Shown: in pieces, positions 48,901 to 62,100 of the stretch
Layout of the letters: each line of letters starts with the position of its first letter
Position numbering within the stretch: the stretch's first letter is position 1
NCBI GenBank assembly: GCA_033439265.1
Contig: JAVTVX010000013.1
Location: 4,304,501-4,368,500 of the forward strand
Length of the DNA stretch: 64,000 nucleotides
Direction: 5' to 3'
Origin: Dillenia suffruticosa
Taxonomy: Eukaryota > Streptophyta > Magnoliopsida > Dilleniales > Dilleniaceae
The notes under the pieces: generated by a model
The model's database searches: none
What the model was told of the DNA's origin: nothing
The model's input: only the letters and a program-made list of their open reading frames with translations
Position numbers and translations under genes: made by a program

Positions 48901-50759
48901 CGATTGTTTTAGATTTCGTCTCTTAAATGACATGTTATGTAGTTAACTCCAATATTGCCTCCTAATTTCTCTTGAAAGTATGACCTAAGGTCTGTTTAAT
49001 CTGGTATTAAGACAGAAAGTGGAGATGGCTGATTCAAGCAGGCGATTATGGAAAACGCAGGAAAATACTCCTGTTCTTTCAATCCTTGCACAAGACATTA
49101 GTGAATTGGCATTTAGTGAGAAGGAAATATTTAGTCCGATACTGAAGAGATGGCACCCTCTTGCAGCAGGTGTAGCCGTAGCCACCCTTCATGCTTGCTA
49201 TGGGAATGAACTGAGGCAGTTTGTTTCGGGCATATCTGAGCTCACCCCTGATGCTATACTAGTACTGAGAGCTGCTGACAAGTTGGAGAAGGATCTTGTT
49301 CAGATAGCTGTTGAAGATTCAGTGGACAGTGAAGATGGTGGGAAGGCAATAATACAAGAGATGCCTCCATATGAGGCTGAGGCGGTAATGGCTAATCTGG
49401 TGAAGTCATGGATAAAAGTTAGAGTCAACAGGCTCAAGGAATGGGTTGATAGGAATCTGCAACAAGAGGTGCTTAATCATGCTTTCTACCATCATGCTGA
49501 TGCTGATGCTTTTTTGGCTTTTCCCAGGCTCACCTTAAAAGTTGTGTTGCAGGTGTGGAACCCACAGGCCAACAGAGGGAGATTTGCTCCATCTGCTGTA
49601 GAAGTGTTGCGGATGGTAGATGAAAGTTTGGAAGCATTCTTTATGTTGCCGATATTAATTCATTCGGTACTGATTCCTGACTTGATACACGATCTTGACA
49701 AATGTCTTCAACATTACATACTCAAGGCGAAATCTGGCTGTGGTAATTGTTTCATAACTTCCAAAAGCTCCATCAACTTAACTGCCTGACTTTCTGTACA
49801 TTCTTAATGAAAATGGTTACCTTTGAAAATTTGTAGGGTCACGCACTACCTTCCTTCCTAGTATGCCTCCTTTGACTAGATGTACTGTAGGATCAAAGTT
49901 CTTTAAGAAGGAGAAGAAGTTGCAAATTGCTCATAAAAGAACCCAAGTCGGGACAACACATGGTGATAACTCCTTGAGGATCGAACAATTTTGTGTTCGA
50001 ATCAATACCTTACAGCATATCCGTAGTGAGTTACAGATCTTAGAAAGGAGGATTGCTGGATATCTTAGGAACTCAAATTCTACTAATGAAGATGACGTCA
50101 CAAATGGGTTGGTCAAAGGTTTTGAGCTTTCAGCTTCTGCTTGTCAGGAAGGAATCCAACAAATTTCTGAGGCAGCAGCTTACAAAGTCGTCTTCCATGA
50201 CCTAAGTCCTGTTTTCTGTGATGGCTTATATGTTGGGGACGCTTTGGCTTCTAGGATTGACCCTTTCCTGCAGGAGCTTGAACAGAATTTGGAGACCATT
50301 TCAGCAACAGTCCATGACAGAGTCAGAACGCAAGCAGTAACAGATATAATGAAAGCATCTTTTGATGGGTTTCTATTAGTCTTACTTGCAGGTGGTCCAT
50401 CTCGTACATTTGCATGTCGTGACTCACCAATTATAGAGGAGGATTTCAGATCTCTAATGGACCTGTTTTGGTCAAACGGTGATGGATTGCCTGCTGAGCT
50501 AATCGATAAGCTTTCAGTGACAGTAAAACGCATTCTTCCCCTTTTTAGTGCAGACACGGGGACTTTGATTGAGCAATTTAGATCCTTGATGGTTGAGAGT
50601 TATGGCCCTTCTGCTAAATCCAGGCTGCCTCTGCCTCCTACTTCAGGCCAATGGAGTCCGAATGAACCAAACACTCTCCTACGGGTATTGTGTCATAGGG
50701 ACGATGAAATTGCTGCAAAGTTCCTCAAGAAGACGTATAACTTGCCAAAGAAACTATGA
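45957..50759 (+). CDS. Plant unc-13 homolog (DUF810 / MUN-domain protein)
   Basis: Five coding exons: 45957-46472, 47539-48405, 49016-49468, 49553-49742 and 49837-50759, about 982 aa. The second intron (48406-49015) is GC-AG (CAG/GCAAGT donor); frame supports it, because a nearby GT gives an early stop. The third intron (49469-49552) is 84 nt, in frame and stop-free. N-terminal landmarks: LSDSDLRETAYEIFVASCR, then a Ser-rich stretch and KSLTTGELMRIQMRVSEQTD. The central and C-terminal DUF810/MUN-type region contains HPLAAGVAVATLHACYGNE, LRAADKLEKDLVQIAVEDSV, RLKEWVDRNLQQE and DGFLLVLLAGGPSR, and ends FLKKTYNLPKKL. This matches from memory the Arabidopsis At2g20010-type proteins, cousins of PATROL1, which helps traffic the plasma-membrane H+-ATPase; animal Munc13 MUN domains prime SNARE-mediated exocytosis. 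A membrane-trafficking role is inferred. The first ATG follows a CT-rich leader. Confidence 0.94.
48406..49015 (+). other. GC-AG intron of the unc-13-like gene
   Basis: The exon ends GCTTTTGCTCAG and the intron begins GCAAGT; the acceptor is AAGACAG before AAAGTGGAG. Joining these keeps frame (AFAQ then KVEMADSSRR), whereas using the GT two bases further in the donor puts TGA in frame within nine codons. CAG/GCAAGT matches the strong consensus expected of GC donors. Confidence 0.8.
49469..49552 (+). other. 84-nt in-frame, stop-free intron (exitron-like)
   Basis: Bases 49469-49552 start GTGCTT and end TGTTGCAG, with a T-rich run before an internal CCCAG. The segment is 28 codons with no stop, so retention would insert 28 residues (starting VLNHAFYHHADAD) between RNLQQE and VWNPQA. 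Splicing restores the family-typical NLQQEVW junction. The minimal length is near the lower limit for plant introns. Confidence 0.7.
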
Positions 50760-51112
50760 TTGTTGCGCAGGAACCAGGTTCAGCTCATTTAGGAAATGAA
50801 GTTTTCTGTTGTACATCATTCGTGCAGCTAATTCATTCGTCTAGAGAGATCACTATATATATAAATATATGTTCATAAATCAAGAGCTTGTGAATAAGCA
50901 GGGGCTTGCAGCGTGTGCTTACTTATAGAGGATGAAAAAGGTGTGTTGATTTATAGGTTGAACTTATATTGTTTGGGATAGGCATTGTCAATTACTTGTA
51001 CATTTATATATACTAGCATGTCAAAAACTTAAAGAAATTAACTATTTATCTAGACCTGGACCTTTTTTATTTGGTCTGTCAACTTTTTTATTTGGTTCCT
51101 TGCCATGGCTGA

Positions 51113-51144
<32 letters not shown>

Positions 51145-52133
51145 TTTTTTTTTTGTTCAAGGATATGCAACAAAGTGGAATCGAACAAGAGAAGAGAGAA
51201 TGAAACTGTAAAGGTTGCTGTCTCTGAGGGACTATATCTCTGTCTCTCTCTATCTCTCTAATTGTTTTAGTTTTCCTAGAAAAAAGGCGAAAACCAGCCC
51301 TCCATAGTGTTCTCGAAGCTTTAGCCCCTGGCCAAGCTTTAATAAAACGAAGAGCTCTACTCCACCCACCAGCACCGCAGATTGTCAAATGTGAGCCAAC
51401 CCAAGACTTTGTTGCTACGAAGACCGGAATATTAGACCCCATTTACGGATGAGTTTTTGAAGGGCAATTTTCCAATTTTCTTGCTTGTCTATTAATTAAT
51501 TGGAGGTATAGTTTTCCATAAACAAGAAAATTAGATCAAACATTTGAAAAGTGACAACAAGATTATGTTTCCAGGTCTTTTCCGTCCAGGAAGGTTGAAA
51601 ATGTATATATTTTTTTCAAGAAAATATATTTACACAAAAATATAATTTTTTTTCCCTTAGAATTGTCATGTTCTATGAAATGCATAAAATCAAGATCAAA
51701 GGGAGGAACTTCTGTGGCTTTAAGGGATATCAAGGCATGATGCAATGGGTATCACTCACAACTGCATAATTCTCCTTCAAGGATGAAGAAATAAGGTAAA
51801 TATTTTGAATTGCAACCAAGTTTCCGTTCCTCCTAAATTTTAGTGTAATTAAAGCAAAATGCAGTTGAAAACATGGTGGTTAATCAAAATTGATGATCCT
51901 ATTACATTCGGTAGAGGCCAACAAGCGGCCAAATATCATTCTATGCCTCAAATTTTAAACTGCAGGCCGAGGTACATAAATAGGAAGTGGACAACAACCT
52001 TCTGCAAAGCCTCTCTCACCTATTGATTCCAATCTACGAGAGAAAATGGCTAATTATGCCTGTAGAATCCCTGACAAGAGGCTCCACAGATTATACAGGC
52101 TATGGATCACATATAAGTTGGATTCATAACTGA
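50760..52133. other. Convergent 3' regions of the unc-13-like and STT3A genes
   Basis: The unc-13-like 3' UTR begins at 50760 and the STT3A 3' UTR (minus) begins at 52133. Between them lies a (CT)n tract (51114-51139) with a T-run. A 130-codon antisense frame at 51050-51442 covers it but is built largely from the repeat. Confidence 0.55.
51114..51139. repeat. (CT)n microsatellite
   Basis: A perfect CT tract of about 26 bases followed by a poly-T run. Confidence 0.9.
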
Positions 52134-53656
52134 TTATTGCCAAGGATTTCTCTTTCTTGAACTTCTTTTCATGCTAGTTGTTGAGGACGATTTCTGCTAA
52201 TGTGGAAAGTACAAGGGGAATAAGTAATGGGTGAGTAGGTGATTGCTGCAATAGATCAAAACATATTGAAAGCTGCATTAGCACATACCGATTTTGTTCT
52301 CTTGGTCTTTCCTCTGATTCTGTTCTTTGGAGGCTTTAGCTTGTATATCCGAACCATCCAGTGATGGGTCGTGAAAACCTAGAAAATCACAAGCAGAAAT
52401 CAGATCACCTTCCAGTACTTGATTGAGAATTCAGACTAGAATTCCAAGACAAAAGTAACACCAACTTTAACTACTTAGTATAATATGCAACACGTACCCT
52501 TTATACCCACTAATTAAAAACCATCTGCAAACACATACTCATAAAATTTATAACCAAATTATGATTTACACAGCAGCAATAGCTAGAACTAGTGGATCGG
52601 AAAAACCAACCTCCTCAAAATGGGTAAGTTTGAAATGTTTCCTCCCAATCTCAGTTTGTCTTACTCTATCAAAGGCTTGACCATCAGTCTCTACAAATCT
52701 GAAGTGCATAAATAGTTAAGCAATGCAACAAGCACAATGACCATAATGAAAAGAGTACCGAAGCAAGAGGAAAATCAAACCTGTAATATGATAATTTGTA
52801 CATAAGACAGTTCAGCATAGTTGGAGTGGCTTGAGAATCAATCCGATACTGACCATCCCTCTTTTGAACATCAGCAATGAAGTAGAAATTAGCTAACTCA
52901 ATGCTAGAAAAGTCTTATCTACTGATTCCCATGTATTTATAGGGAAATGTGAACCCATGCTTAATAGCAAGCAATCTCATACCAGATAATCAGGTTCCTT
53001 GATATGAGGGAACACACCCCCTCCAATGCGAACCATCCATAGAAACTTGTTAATATCATCACTGGGGTAGCCGACCAGACCTGAGGAGTAATATAATCAG
53101 AGAAAGAACTGCTTTTTGAATTAAATTATCATTAGAAAAATGTAACAAGCCAACCTCCAAAGACGACAAGAACATATTTCACATCTAAAGAGTTGAAAAT
53201 TTCCCAAGCTGCTTTTTCAGGTGATGACATCGCAGTACCAACAGTTGCAATATGTGTGTTATTCCAGGTATTGTTGTCAACAATAACTGTTCTATTAGCC
53301 ATCGCAGTTGTCTGGTAACCATAATCCCACCAAGATGCAACCTGCAAGCAGTATACTTACCATGAATCCATGAAGCACATCTTTCTTTAAGAAAATAACT
53401 GGAGACACTTTGTCAGCTAATCAAGGTCTATCTGAGCCATACTAACCACATATTTAAGTATTAATTAGAACACAACATGATTGAAACATTATGCATTCAG
53501 TGGGTGGGCTCAGCCACATGGATTTGTTTTCGAACATTAAGCTCGACTTTCTATGTGCATTATATATATGACACGATTTTCTCACTGCCTATTTATAATA
53601 TTAAGGCCAATGCATTACAGCTCCTATTTACTGGCACATTCACAGATTACTATTAC

Positions 53657-53703
<47 letters not shown>

Positions 53704-56700
53704 TCTTGGTAATGGATGCAAAAGACAAAGAGGCATAGACAGACTTTTAGGGCAGCAAGGATCAGACATCCTGTTCTTTGTTCTTATCAACAAAGAGATC
53801 TCAATTTCCGGTAAAGGTGGCGTCTCTAGCTTGGAGAAGAGACATTCGTGGTAATATTTACCATTATTATGAGGCAAAAACCACGAAAACCCATCTCTTG
53901 AACAGATACTAATTTGCAAGAAAATCATGATTACAGGAGGAAGAAAGACAAGAGATAGCAAATTTGTTGCAAGATTTAGACTGGATGGCTTTTTGAGTAA
54001 AACAAATATTGAAAAAAAAAAAATACTCACTTTATCATCCACATCTGTGTTGTGACGTAGCCATGCATAAGCCTCTCTAAAATCATCAAAGACATGCAGA
54101 CCATCACGTGTACGAGATGTTAAAACTATTGAAGGGGCAGAATAAGCTTCTGCAGCTGCCCACACACAGTGAACCTACAAGTACCACAAAAATACAAAGC
54201 GGTTATTTTACACCAAAATGGAGAAAAGACACCCAAATAATAATAATGCTATCAGGAGATGATTTTAGTCGAAAGAACTCCAGCAATTTTCCAGATTGTA
54301 CTTGGTTATTGATTCCAAGATTTTAATCCACTCTCCTTTCATAACTCGAAAGTACTTTGTTTCATTCAACTAGTGTTTAATTTTAGGTACAAAGAAATAT
54401 AATTCAGTGTAAAGGTACAATAAATCAATGAAAACAAAGATTTTAAACCCAAAAGAACAGGAGAGAAGATATTCTTAGAGTATTATTATTTTCTACAGCC
54501 ACTTTGGTCAAGTGGTCCAGCATGACTTCTGAACTAAAACCTATATTAAATAAATCCACTCAGTACACAAACAAAATGACAAACACGTAAAAGAATCACA
54601 AAAAACACACCACTTATAAAAAAAGAAAAATTCATACCACATAGAAGGCACCCAGTAACACAAGTAAGAGAATTGCAATAACTGAAGCCTCCAAAGGTAA
54701 AACCAGAAGCTTTTTCTGAATTCGAGATCGAACAGTGGCCTTTTCAACTGGCTCCTTTTCCTTCTTCTTGTTCTTCTTTGAGGGTCGTTCCTTCACTATT
54801 TCTTCACTTTTCGCAGGTTTTGCAACATCAGTTCGAGTGACAGCAGTGTCAGTAGTTGATATTTCCCCTGCCTTAATGGGCCACAATTTTTTTAATAGGA
54901 TTTTAGTCCAACAGAAGCCTAGAACTCAGACACAGTAAAATGAATCCACATCACAAACTTAAAAAAAAAAAAAAGACATGCTCACATCAATCTTTTTGCT
55001 CTGTAACAGATTAAGCAACTGAAATTTGATCGACCGTGTGAAAACAGAGAACGCTTCAGAAAGTGCAATTCCAGACATAATGCATGCAGCTGGAGCAAGT
55101 ACAAGCATAAGCCGCACCTGTAGCACCAACAGAAATATTGATGACAAAGATCAAAACAACTGAAAAGAAGAAATTAATGCCCTAAAGTATTACTTACCAT
55201 AACGCCTGAAAAATATACTGAGGTCACTATGTAAAGGACAACAAAGGAGCTTGCATCAGATAGTGGCAAAAAGCATGCCTGCCAATACATAAGGAACCCA
55301 ACATCACTTGACAGATGGGCAACAAATAACCAAGAAAAAAAAAAATTTGAGTTGGTAAACAGGTAGAAATAGCAGAGTTTAGCATTTTTACAATAATGCC
55401 AGCTGGAACCAAGAATGCCAACACATTGATATCCATAAAGTAAGATGGCCAGGTCGGTGGTTGATGTTCACTGACACTAGCAATAATAGGGATGTACTTG
55501 CTTGCATAAGTTCTGCAAGAAAGCCACAAAGTGAGAAATGTTCCACAAGTATGAACATTGAAATAACACGAGATACTAGAATTCACCAAAACAATAGCAA
55601 AATGGCTTAATAAATGACAGAGAAACTTTCTCCCCTGAGGGAGGGGGGTTGATCCCTCTTAAATGAAAGTGTGGACTGGTGGGCTTAAAATATATCATAG
55701 TAGGCCTTTCAAGCAAGCAGAGGGAGATAAACCAATTCATTCCCAGAGCAACAATTGAAGGCATGCATTTTGTCTAACAATAAAAAAAAAAGTTCTAAAA
55801 ATGGAGGCATCCATATAAATGATTTAAGATACTTACGGATCAAGCAGACTAAGACTTCTTCCACTCCACCCCTTGGTTGGGCTGGCAGCCACCATTGCGA
55901 TTAGAACTGCCATTACAGCACCGCAAACTGCCCTGAAAAGAGATACCAGGAATCTTCATTTAATCCAAAGAACTAATTATCTGCATTGGAAGAACAAAAA
56001 TAAAAATAGCACATGAAAACAAGATGCTGATGCACTTTGTCTTATATGTTTAACTTATTGTTGTCCTTAGTGTCAAGAATGTTCTAGAAAGGGAGATAAG
56101 GAGCGCTCACAGGCCAGCAGATACAATGAGTGTAACGGCTACTTTAAACATTTTTGGAGAGAGAATGCCTTTGATGTAATACACCAGAGCCACCACATGG
56201 ATGATAATGAAAACCTGTCACATATTGAGTAACAAAAAAGATGAAGAAAATCTAAACAAGAAGAACAGTATCGCAAAATATATTAAGGAAAACAAATCTT
56301 CAGGCAAGACAAATACAGTATCTCCAAATCTTAGGCAAATTCAGTTGATGATCACTTCCATTGGTAAAATACCCAAAAGACACTGAATAACACCAGATTT
56401 GACAATGAAATGAAAGAGTAGAAGATAAAAATAAATTAGGGATATCCTAATCTCATTCTTGGAACATGGGGCTGATATAACAACTTCATTTGGTATACGA
56501 ACAAGACAGCGTCAGGTTTATTGTTGGATCACTTAATAGAACATAACTTACCAAAAATGAGGCAAAATGCTCTGATGTCATGACTGCATTAAACCCGACA
56601 ACAGGAACTAATGCAGCCAACAAGGTTCCTAAGACAACCTGCATAAACAAAAATCATACATGAAAAACCTTTCCATACATCTAATCATGAAGGATAATTA

Positions 56701-59055
56701 ATCATCTCAGTTATAAAAATTCACTACATAAATAACATACCAACTGTGATAAAATTGGTAAAAGAAAAACACTAGTCATCAAACCAAATATCCAAAAAGA
56801 AAAGCGCACAATCTTTCAAACCAACAGAAGAGCAAGAATAAAATAAATTCGGTCAAACACTGTTAACATTATTAAAACATTTGCTAGCAAGAAAACTACA
56901 TGAAACTAGTTCTAGGTTATGAGCATCATGCAATGAGTGAAGGTCTGATGTTCCATCTCATAACAAGTAATATCTTCCAATACATCTATTTCTTTATAGC
57001 AATGTTGATACAGATCACAAGGTGAAAGTATATCATAGCTGTTCCAACAACAATCTTAGGTTTGTGACTACTTACAAGGGGAGCATAGGCAATGTACAGC
57101 CGAGATGAATAGCGGCCAGTTACAATGCACAGGAGTGCATGCATCGGTATAAGGTTTATGATGAATGTGTAACCTCCCCAAGAACAGACCTGAAATATAT
57201 GACATGGAGTGGCAAAAATAAGTACAAAAAGGATGCTAAATGGACTGATAAAGTAAGCAGAAAAACCTACCATGTAAAAGTATGCCAACGCATTTAAACT
57301 GGCATAAAAAAGTGACCCAGTATTCAGTGTCTGCATAGATAACCAACCAATGTCAGTAAACAGGTCACCATAGAAAGATCCAGTTAAGTAAAACATGATG
57401 ATATTAAAAACTAGCATCTTGCCAATACGGAAGATCTAATCATACCTGCTGCAGATATTTATTAGATATAATATAAGTAAACATAAAGTATGCAAGAATT
57501 CTAAAACTTAACCTTTATGTAAAGATAGAAAGTGAAGATCAAAGCAAATATAGCTACAGCCTCGTTGTCATAGCTGCCAGCCACTGACCGTGATATATAG
57601 GAGGGCACCTGCAAAAACAAGAATTAGTGTCAATGTTTCTGTACTATATGTATTGTAACTTTTGCAAAACAATTACATTCTTGACACCCTCTGAATTTTT
57701 TTCATTTTTCTTATAAGCAGGCACTTAGAAAGTATGCCATTGGATCATAGTCAAAAGGAGGAATTCACAACAGAATCAACCAAATTGAGTGAGCAACAAT
57801 TTGGCTGTACTACAACCTCCAATTGAGCTACAGATGTCACACCCTCAAATAAGTTCATTGACAGGTGTTAGTGATCATAATTGTGGCCACTACTTATGGC
57901 TGTAGTTAAGGAGTGAGTTACAGCTGTGATTTTGGGCATTTGTGTAGTTTGTTCTATATTGCAATATATAGCCTTTTCTATGACAGTGGGAATCTCAGCC
58001 ACTACCACTACCCCCTGAGTGTGCACCGGTTAACCCATTGGGCAACGAGCAATAGCTCGCAAACCACATCCACCAGTCTGGCTCTAACATAAATTGCCCT
58101 ATTACCTTGTTTTCAGCTCTCCTTCCTCTTCATTATTCTTGTTCTCTTTCTTTCCCACATGAAAAACCTAAGACTATAACTTGGTGCCTAGGCAACTAAT
58201 ACGAAAGGTTATCTGGTAATAATAAAATTTTAAGGACCCAAACAGTTTTATCCAGCAGATGAATGCAGCAGGACATTTCAGAAACTCAGGATTGAATGAC
58301 TGCATTATGTAACAAATATGGAAACAAATTATTGAAAATAATAATTAAATATACATGGATTTACCATCGCTAGAAGAGCTGCTGCTGTCAGACCAGCACC
58401 AGTGCCCTTTACTTCCTGAAAGAAAGAACAACTCATATTACTGCTTGCGCAAAGGTAAGAGAATAATATTCACATAACAGTAGATCCACTTGGCCAAAAA
58501 GCAAACCTTTGTCAAAAGGTAAGTCGCCCATGCAGCATTTGCTGAGAATATAGGAGCAGTAAATACACAAACTGTTTCAACTGATAGAGGAATATTCAAA
58601 GAGTTCAATATCCTGTCATTGGAAAATATAAGTGGATTCAATTGCTGCCAGAGAAGTGATATATATCTCTAAAAACAAATCAAGAAGCAACTGTAACATA
58701 ATGATCAGCATGGGTTAATCCACATCTATTGTAACAAAATAGTTACATAATCCAAACACCAACCACCACAAGGTCCCAGCTGTCAGTGTCAACCCAGGGT
58801 ACACAGTCCCTCCAATCACACGACCAAGGGGGTACCTTAAGACATATAAACACATTCATCTCAGCATTGTGAAATATCTAGAGAGAAGGAAGCCAGGGTA
58901 AGAGAAATATCTGGCTGGAAGGATATAACAGTAGTTACCAGGTCCGATCATCAAACCAATTCCAAAAGTCATAGATTCCATTCTTCGTGAGAAACTGAAA
59001 TTAGAGACGTGCTTGTTAACAACCTCCAAATTCAAAATGAAGGAAATATAGAGTA

Positions 59056-59105
<50 letters not shown>

Positions 59106-62100
59106 GATTTCTCATTATTTACTAGATGGAGAAGCAGATCATTTGCCTGTGCAAAATTTCCCAATCAGTGAAGGCAGTCATTTTTACAAACCACCACATA
59201 AAAGCTATCATCCAATTGTTTAACATTTCCTTATTTCCTCAGCTTGGATTCCCAACAATTTGCATAAGATAATCTTAAAAATGCTCTGATCAATTACCCA
59301 ACTCTTAAATATCTTGCCTGCTATTAAGATCCACATAGAATTCACAACTTTCACATGATAAAATTAAATCTGCAGTTTAACTGCAATTCAGCATCATCCA
59401 TTCTTCTCATTAGTTTTATACAGGAAAGTTTTTTCTTTAACAAAAGAAACCCACACAATTTCTGAGAAAACTTACTTAGAACCCCCCCATGAAGCCCAGT
59501 CTCAACGGGACATGACACAACACTGACAGTGACTGTTATGACCTTGGTTTCGAAAAAAGTTAGTTTCAAAAAGCAAAGTTCAAACTTAGACTCATTTTTG
59601 AATTAGTTTGGGCTTGTTTTGAACATAGACCAAGTTCGAATTCTAAGACTATCTTGTATTAATGAAAAGTACTCATTTGTGGTTTTAACTCAAATTTAGA
59701 GAGAATACAAACTTGAGTACTATTCTATTTTCATGAAACTACCCATCATCCCATTTCTTTGAAGGTAGCTACTTCTTTGGTGATGGAAGTTAACACTTCT
59801 CAATTAACTCTTTTTTTTTTTTTGGAAATTTAAGGCATAACTGCACTAATCCCTATCTTTGAAGGTAGTTACAAAAGATAAGGGAAGTTGACATCCAAGG
59901 AGTTAACACCCACTCATTCTGGAAAACTGCAATAAAAATTGCAGCCAACTCCCAACAGCTTCCAACCAAGAAACCACCGCTGATCGCTTCTAAGGCAATT
60001 ATAAAAGGCAGGTTGATAGAAGAAGAAGATCATCATGTGATCCCCAATCATTATCAACAATTTAATCCATCTAGAGTAGGTGTGATCACCAATTATCAAT
60101 CATCATGTGATCACCAATTATTATTGATCTAGAGCAGGTCTGACATAGTCGTAGTTGTAAGCTTAGCCAGCAATTTGTAGCCATCATCTGTAATTTCAAT
60201 CCAAGGATTTGAAAGCCCAAGCTTGTGCAGATGCTATGGAACAAAATGTAAGCAATGATATCATATACTGAATTTTAACCTTTCAAATTTGTACCCTGAA
60301 TTTAATATTTGAATATTCTTGGAGTATTTCCAGTCACAGTCTCTATCCGGCACAAAATCCTCGGTCTAGTGGCAAACTTACAAGTTGTCATCCCCTTCTA
60401 AATACAAATTTGAGAACAGTTTCCAGCAATTGTAGTGGGAGATAATTGTAAGTCTAAGAGAAATGGTCATAACTAGAAATTGTATGAAAGTTTAATCCTC
60501 AGAAAGCACCTCACGAGGTGACAACGATGAACATCAACAAATTGGAGACTATAGTTTTGAAACTCAAAGCCATCTGCCCCCAGTATGAAAGGCCAAATTG
60601 AAGGGCCCAAAATTTAATAAAACCTCAGAGTCCTAAAACTCAAAGTGGTGCTCAATCCAAACTTAATGGAAGCTCAGAACTCGGCAAAGCTGTCAATGCA
60701 CTCATTGATCTCATTAGGCAACACATGCAGTAATGGAACAAATGGATACTTGAATTGAACAGCCATAAGCCAAGTTGACCAACAATCTTTTACCGAACAG
60801 GCAAACGTTGTGGGAAAGCAGGTTGCTAATATCTAAAGATGAACAGAATGGAAGTTTTATCTATGGCTTTGATTACTGACTCATTTCAAACAGAGTTCAA
60901 ACTTAAGATTCATTTCGAGTTAGCATGGACTCATTTCAAACATAGATAGGATTTGAATTTGAACACCATCTTGTTTTCATGAAACTACTCATTTGTGGCT
61001 CAAACATGAATATAGACAGCATTTGAACTTGAGTACTTCTATTTTCATGAAACTGCCCATTATCTCATTTCTTGGAAGGTGACTACTTAACAACTATCTC
61101 ATCTCTATGGAGGTGGTTACTTGGCCTCCCACTATCCAATTCCTTCGGTGATGAAAGTTAACACTTCTTTGTTAACTTTCTTAGGAAAAATTTAAGGCAT
61201 AAATGCACTAATCATTATCTTTGGAGGTAGTTAATAAAGATAAGGGAATTGACATCCAAATAGTTAATACCCACTCTCACATCCTGAAAAAATAGCCCAA
61301 AAATTGCAGCTAACTCCCAACAACTTGCAACCAAGAAACCGCTCCTAACCACTTCAAATGACAATCCTAAAAGGCGGGCCAGAAGAAGAAGATCATCATC
61401 AGGTCACCAATCGTGATCAACAAATCTTATCTATCTAGGAGTAGGCGTAACTTAGCTGTAGTTTGTAATCTTAGGCAGTAATTTGTAGCTATGATCTGTA
61501 AATTCAGTTCGAGGATTCAAAAGCCCAAGCTTGTCTAGATAATATGGAATAAAGTGCAAGCTATCTTATCCTATCCCAAAATTTTATCTTTTCAAACTTG
61601 TACTCTGAATTTATCATTTGAATATTCAAGAAGTAATTCCATTCACAGTATCTCTCTAGCACGAAGTTCTGGGTCTAGAGGTAAACCAAAAGAACCGACA
61701 ACTGGATTTTGAAAGGGAACTTTTCTAATTTCTCTAAAAATTTAAGAAAATCTCATTCCTTTGTAACTACAAATCGAAAACACTAACACAACAAAACAAC
61801 AGAGTTATAAATATTTTACATTATCGTGGATGACAAAATGTTGTACTGTGTCGTGTCTGAAGAACACAGTCCATATCAGACATGACATGGACCTGCTCAT
61901 TTGCTACATAAACACCCACGTTAGAGACAGAAACATTAAAATGTAAATTCCTCCAAATATCGACTTGATTCCATAGATCATGAAATTCTGTAAAACCTAA
62001 CATTTTGAATTCAATCATTAATCATTCCCATGAGAAGAAAATAAGATAAAAAGAATAAACCTGGGTAACTCTGTAATTGAAGTAAGGATCGAATTCGTGA

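Noticed and set aside
51050-51442. 130-codon minus-strand frame between the unc-13-like and STT3A genes
   Set aside because: Contains a repeat-derived RERERE run and no domain. It lies in the convergent 3' UTR region.
54485-54540. tRNA-like words (TTTGGTCAAGTGGTCC) in an STT3A intron
   Set aside because: Only an A-box-like word is present. No B box, cloverleaf pairing or tail could be found.
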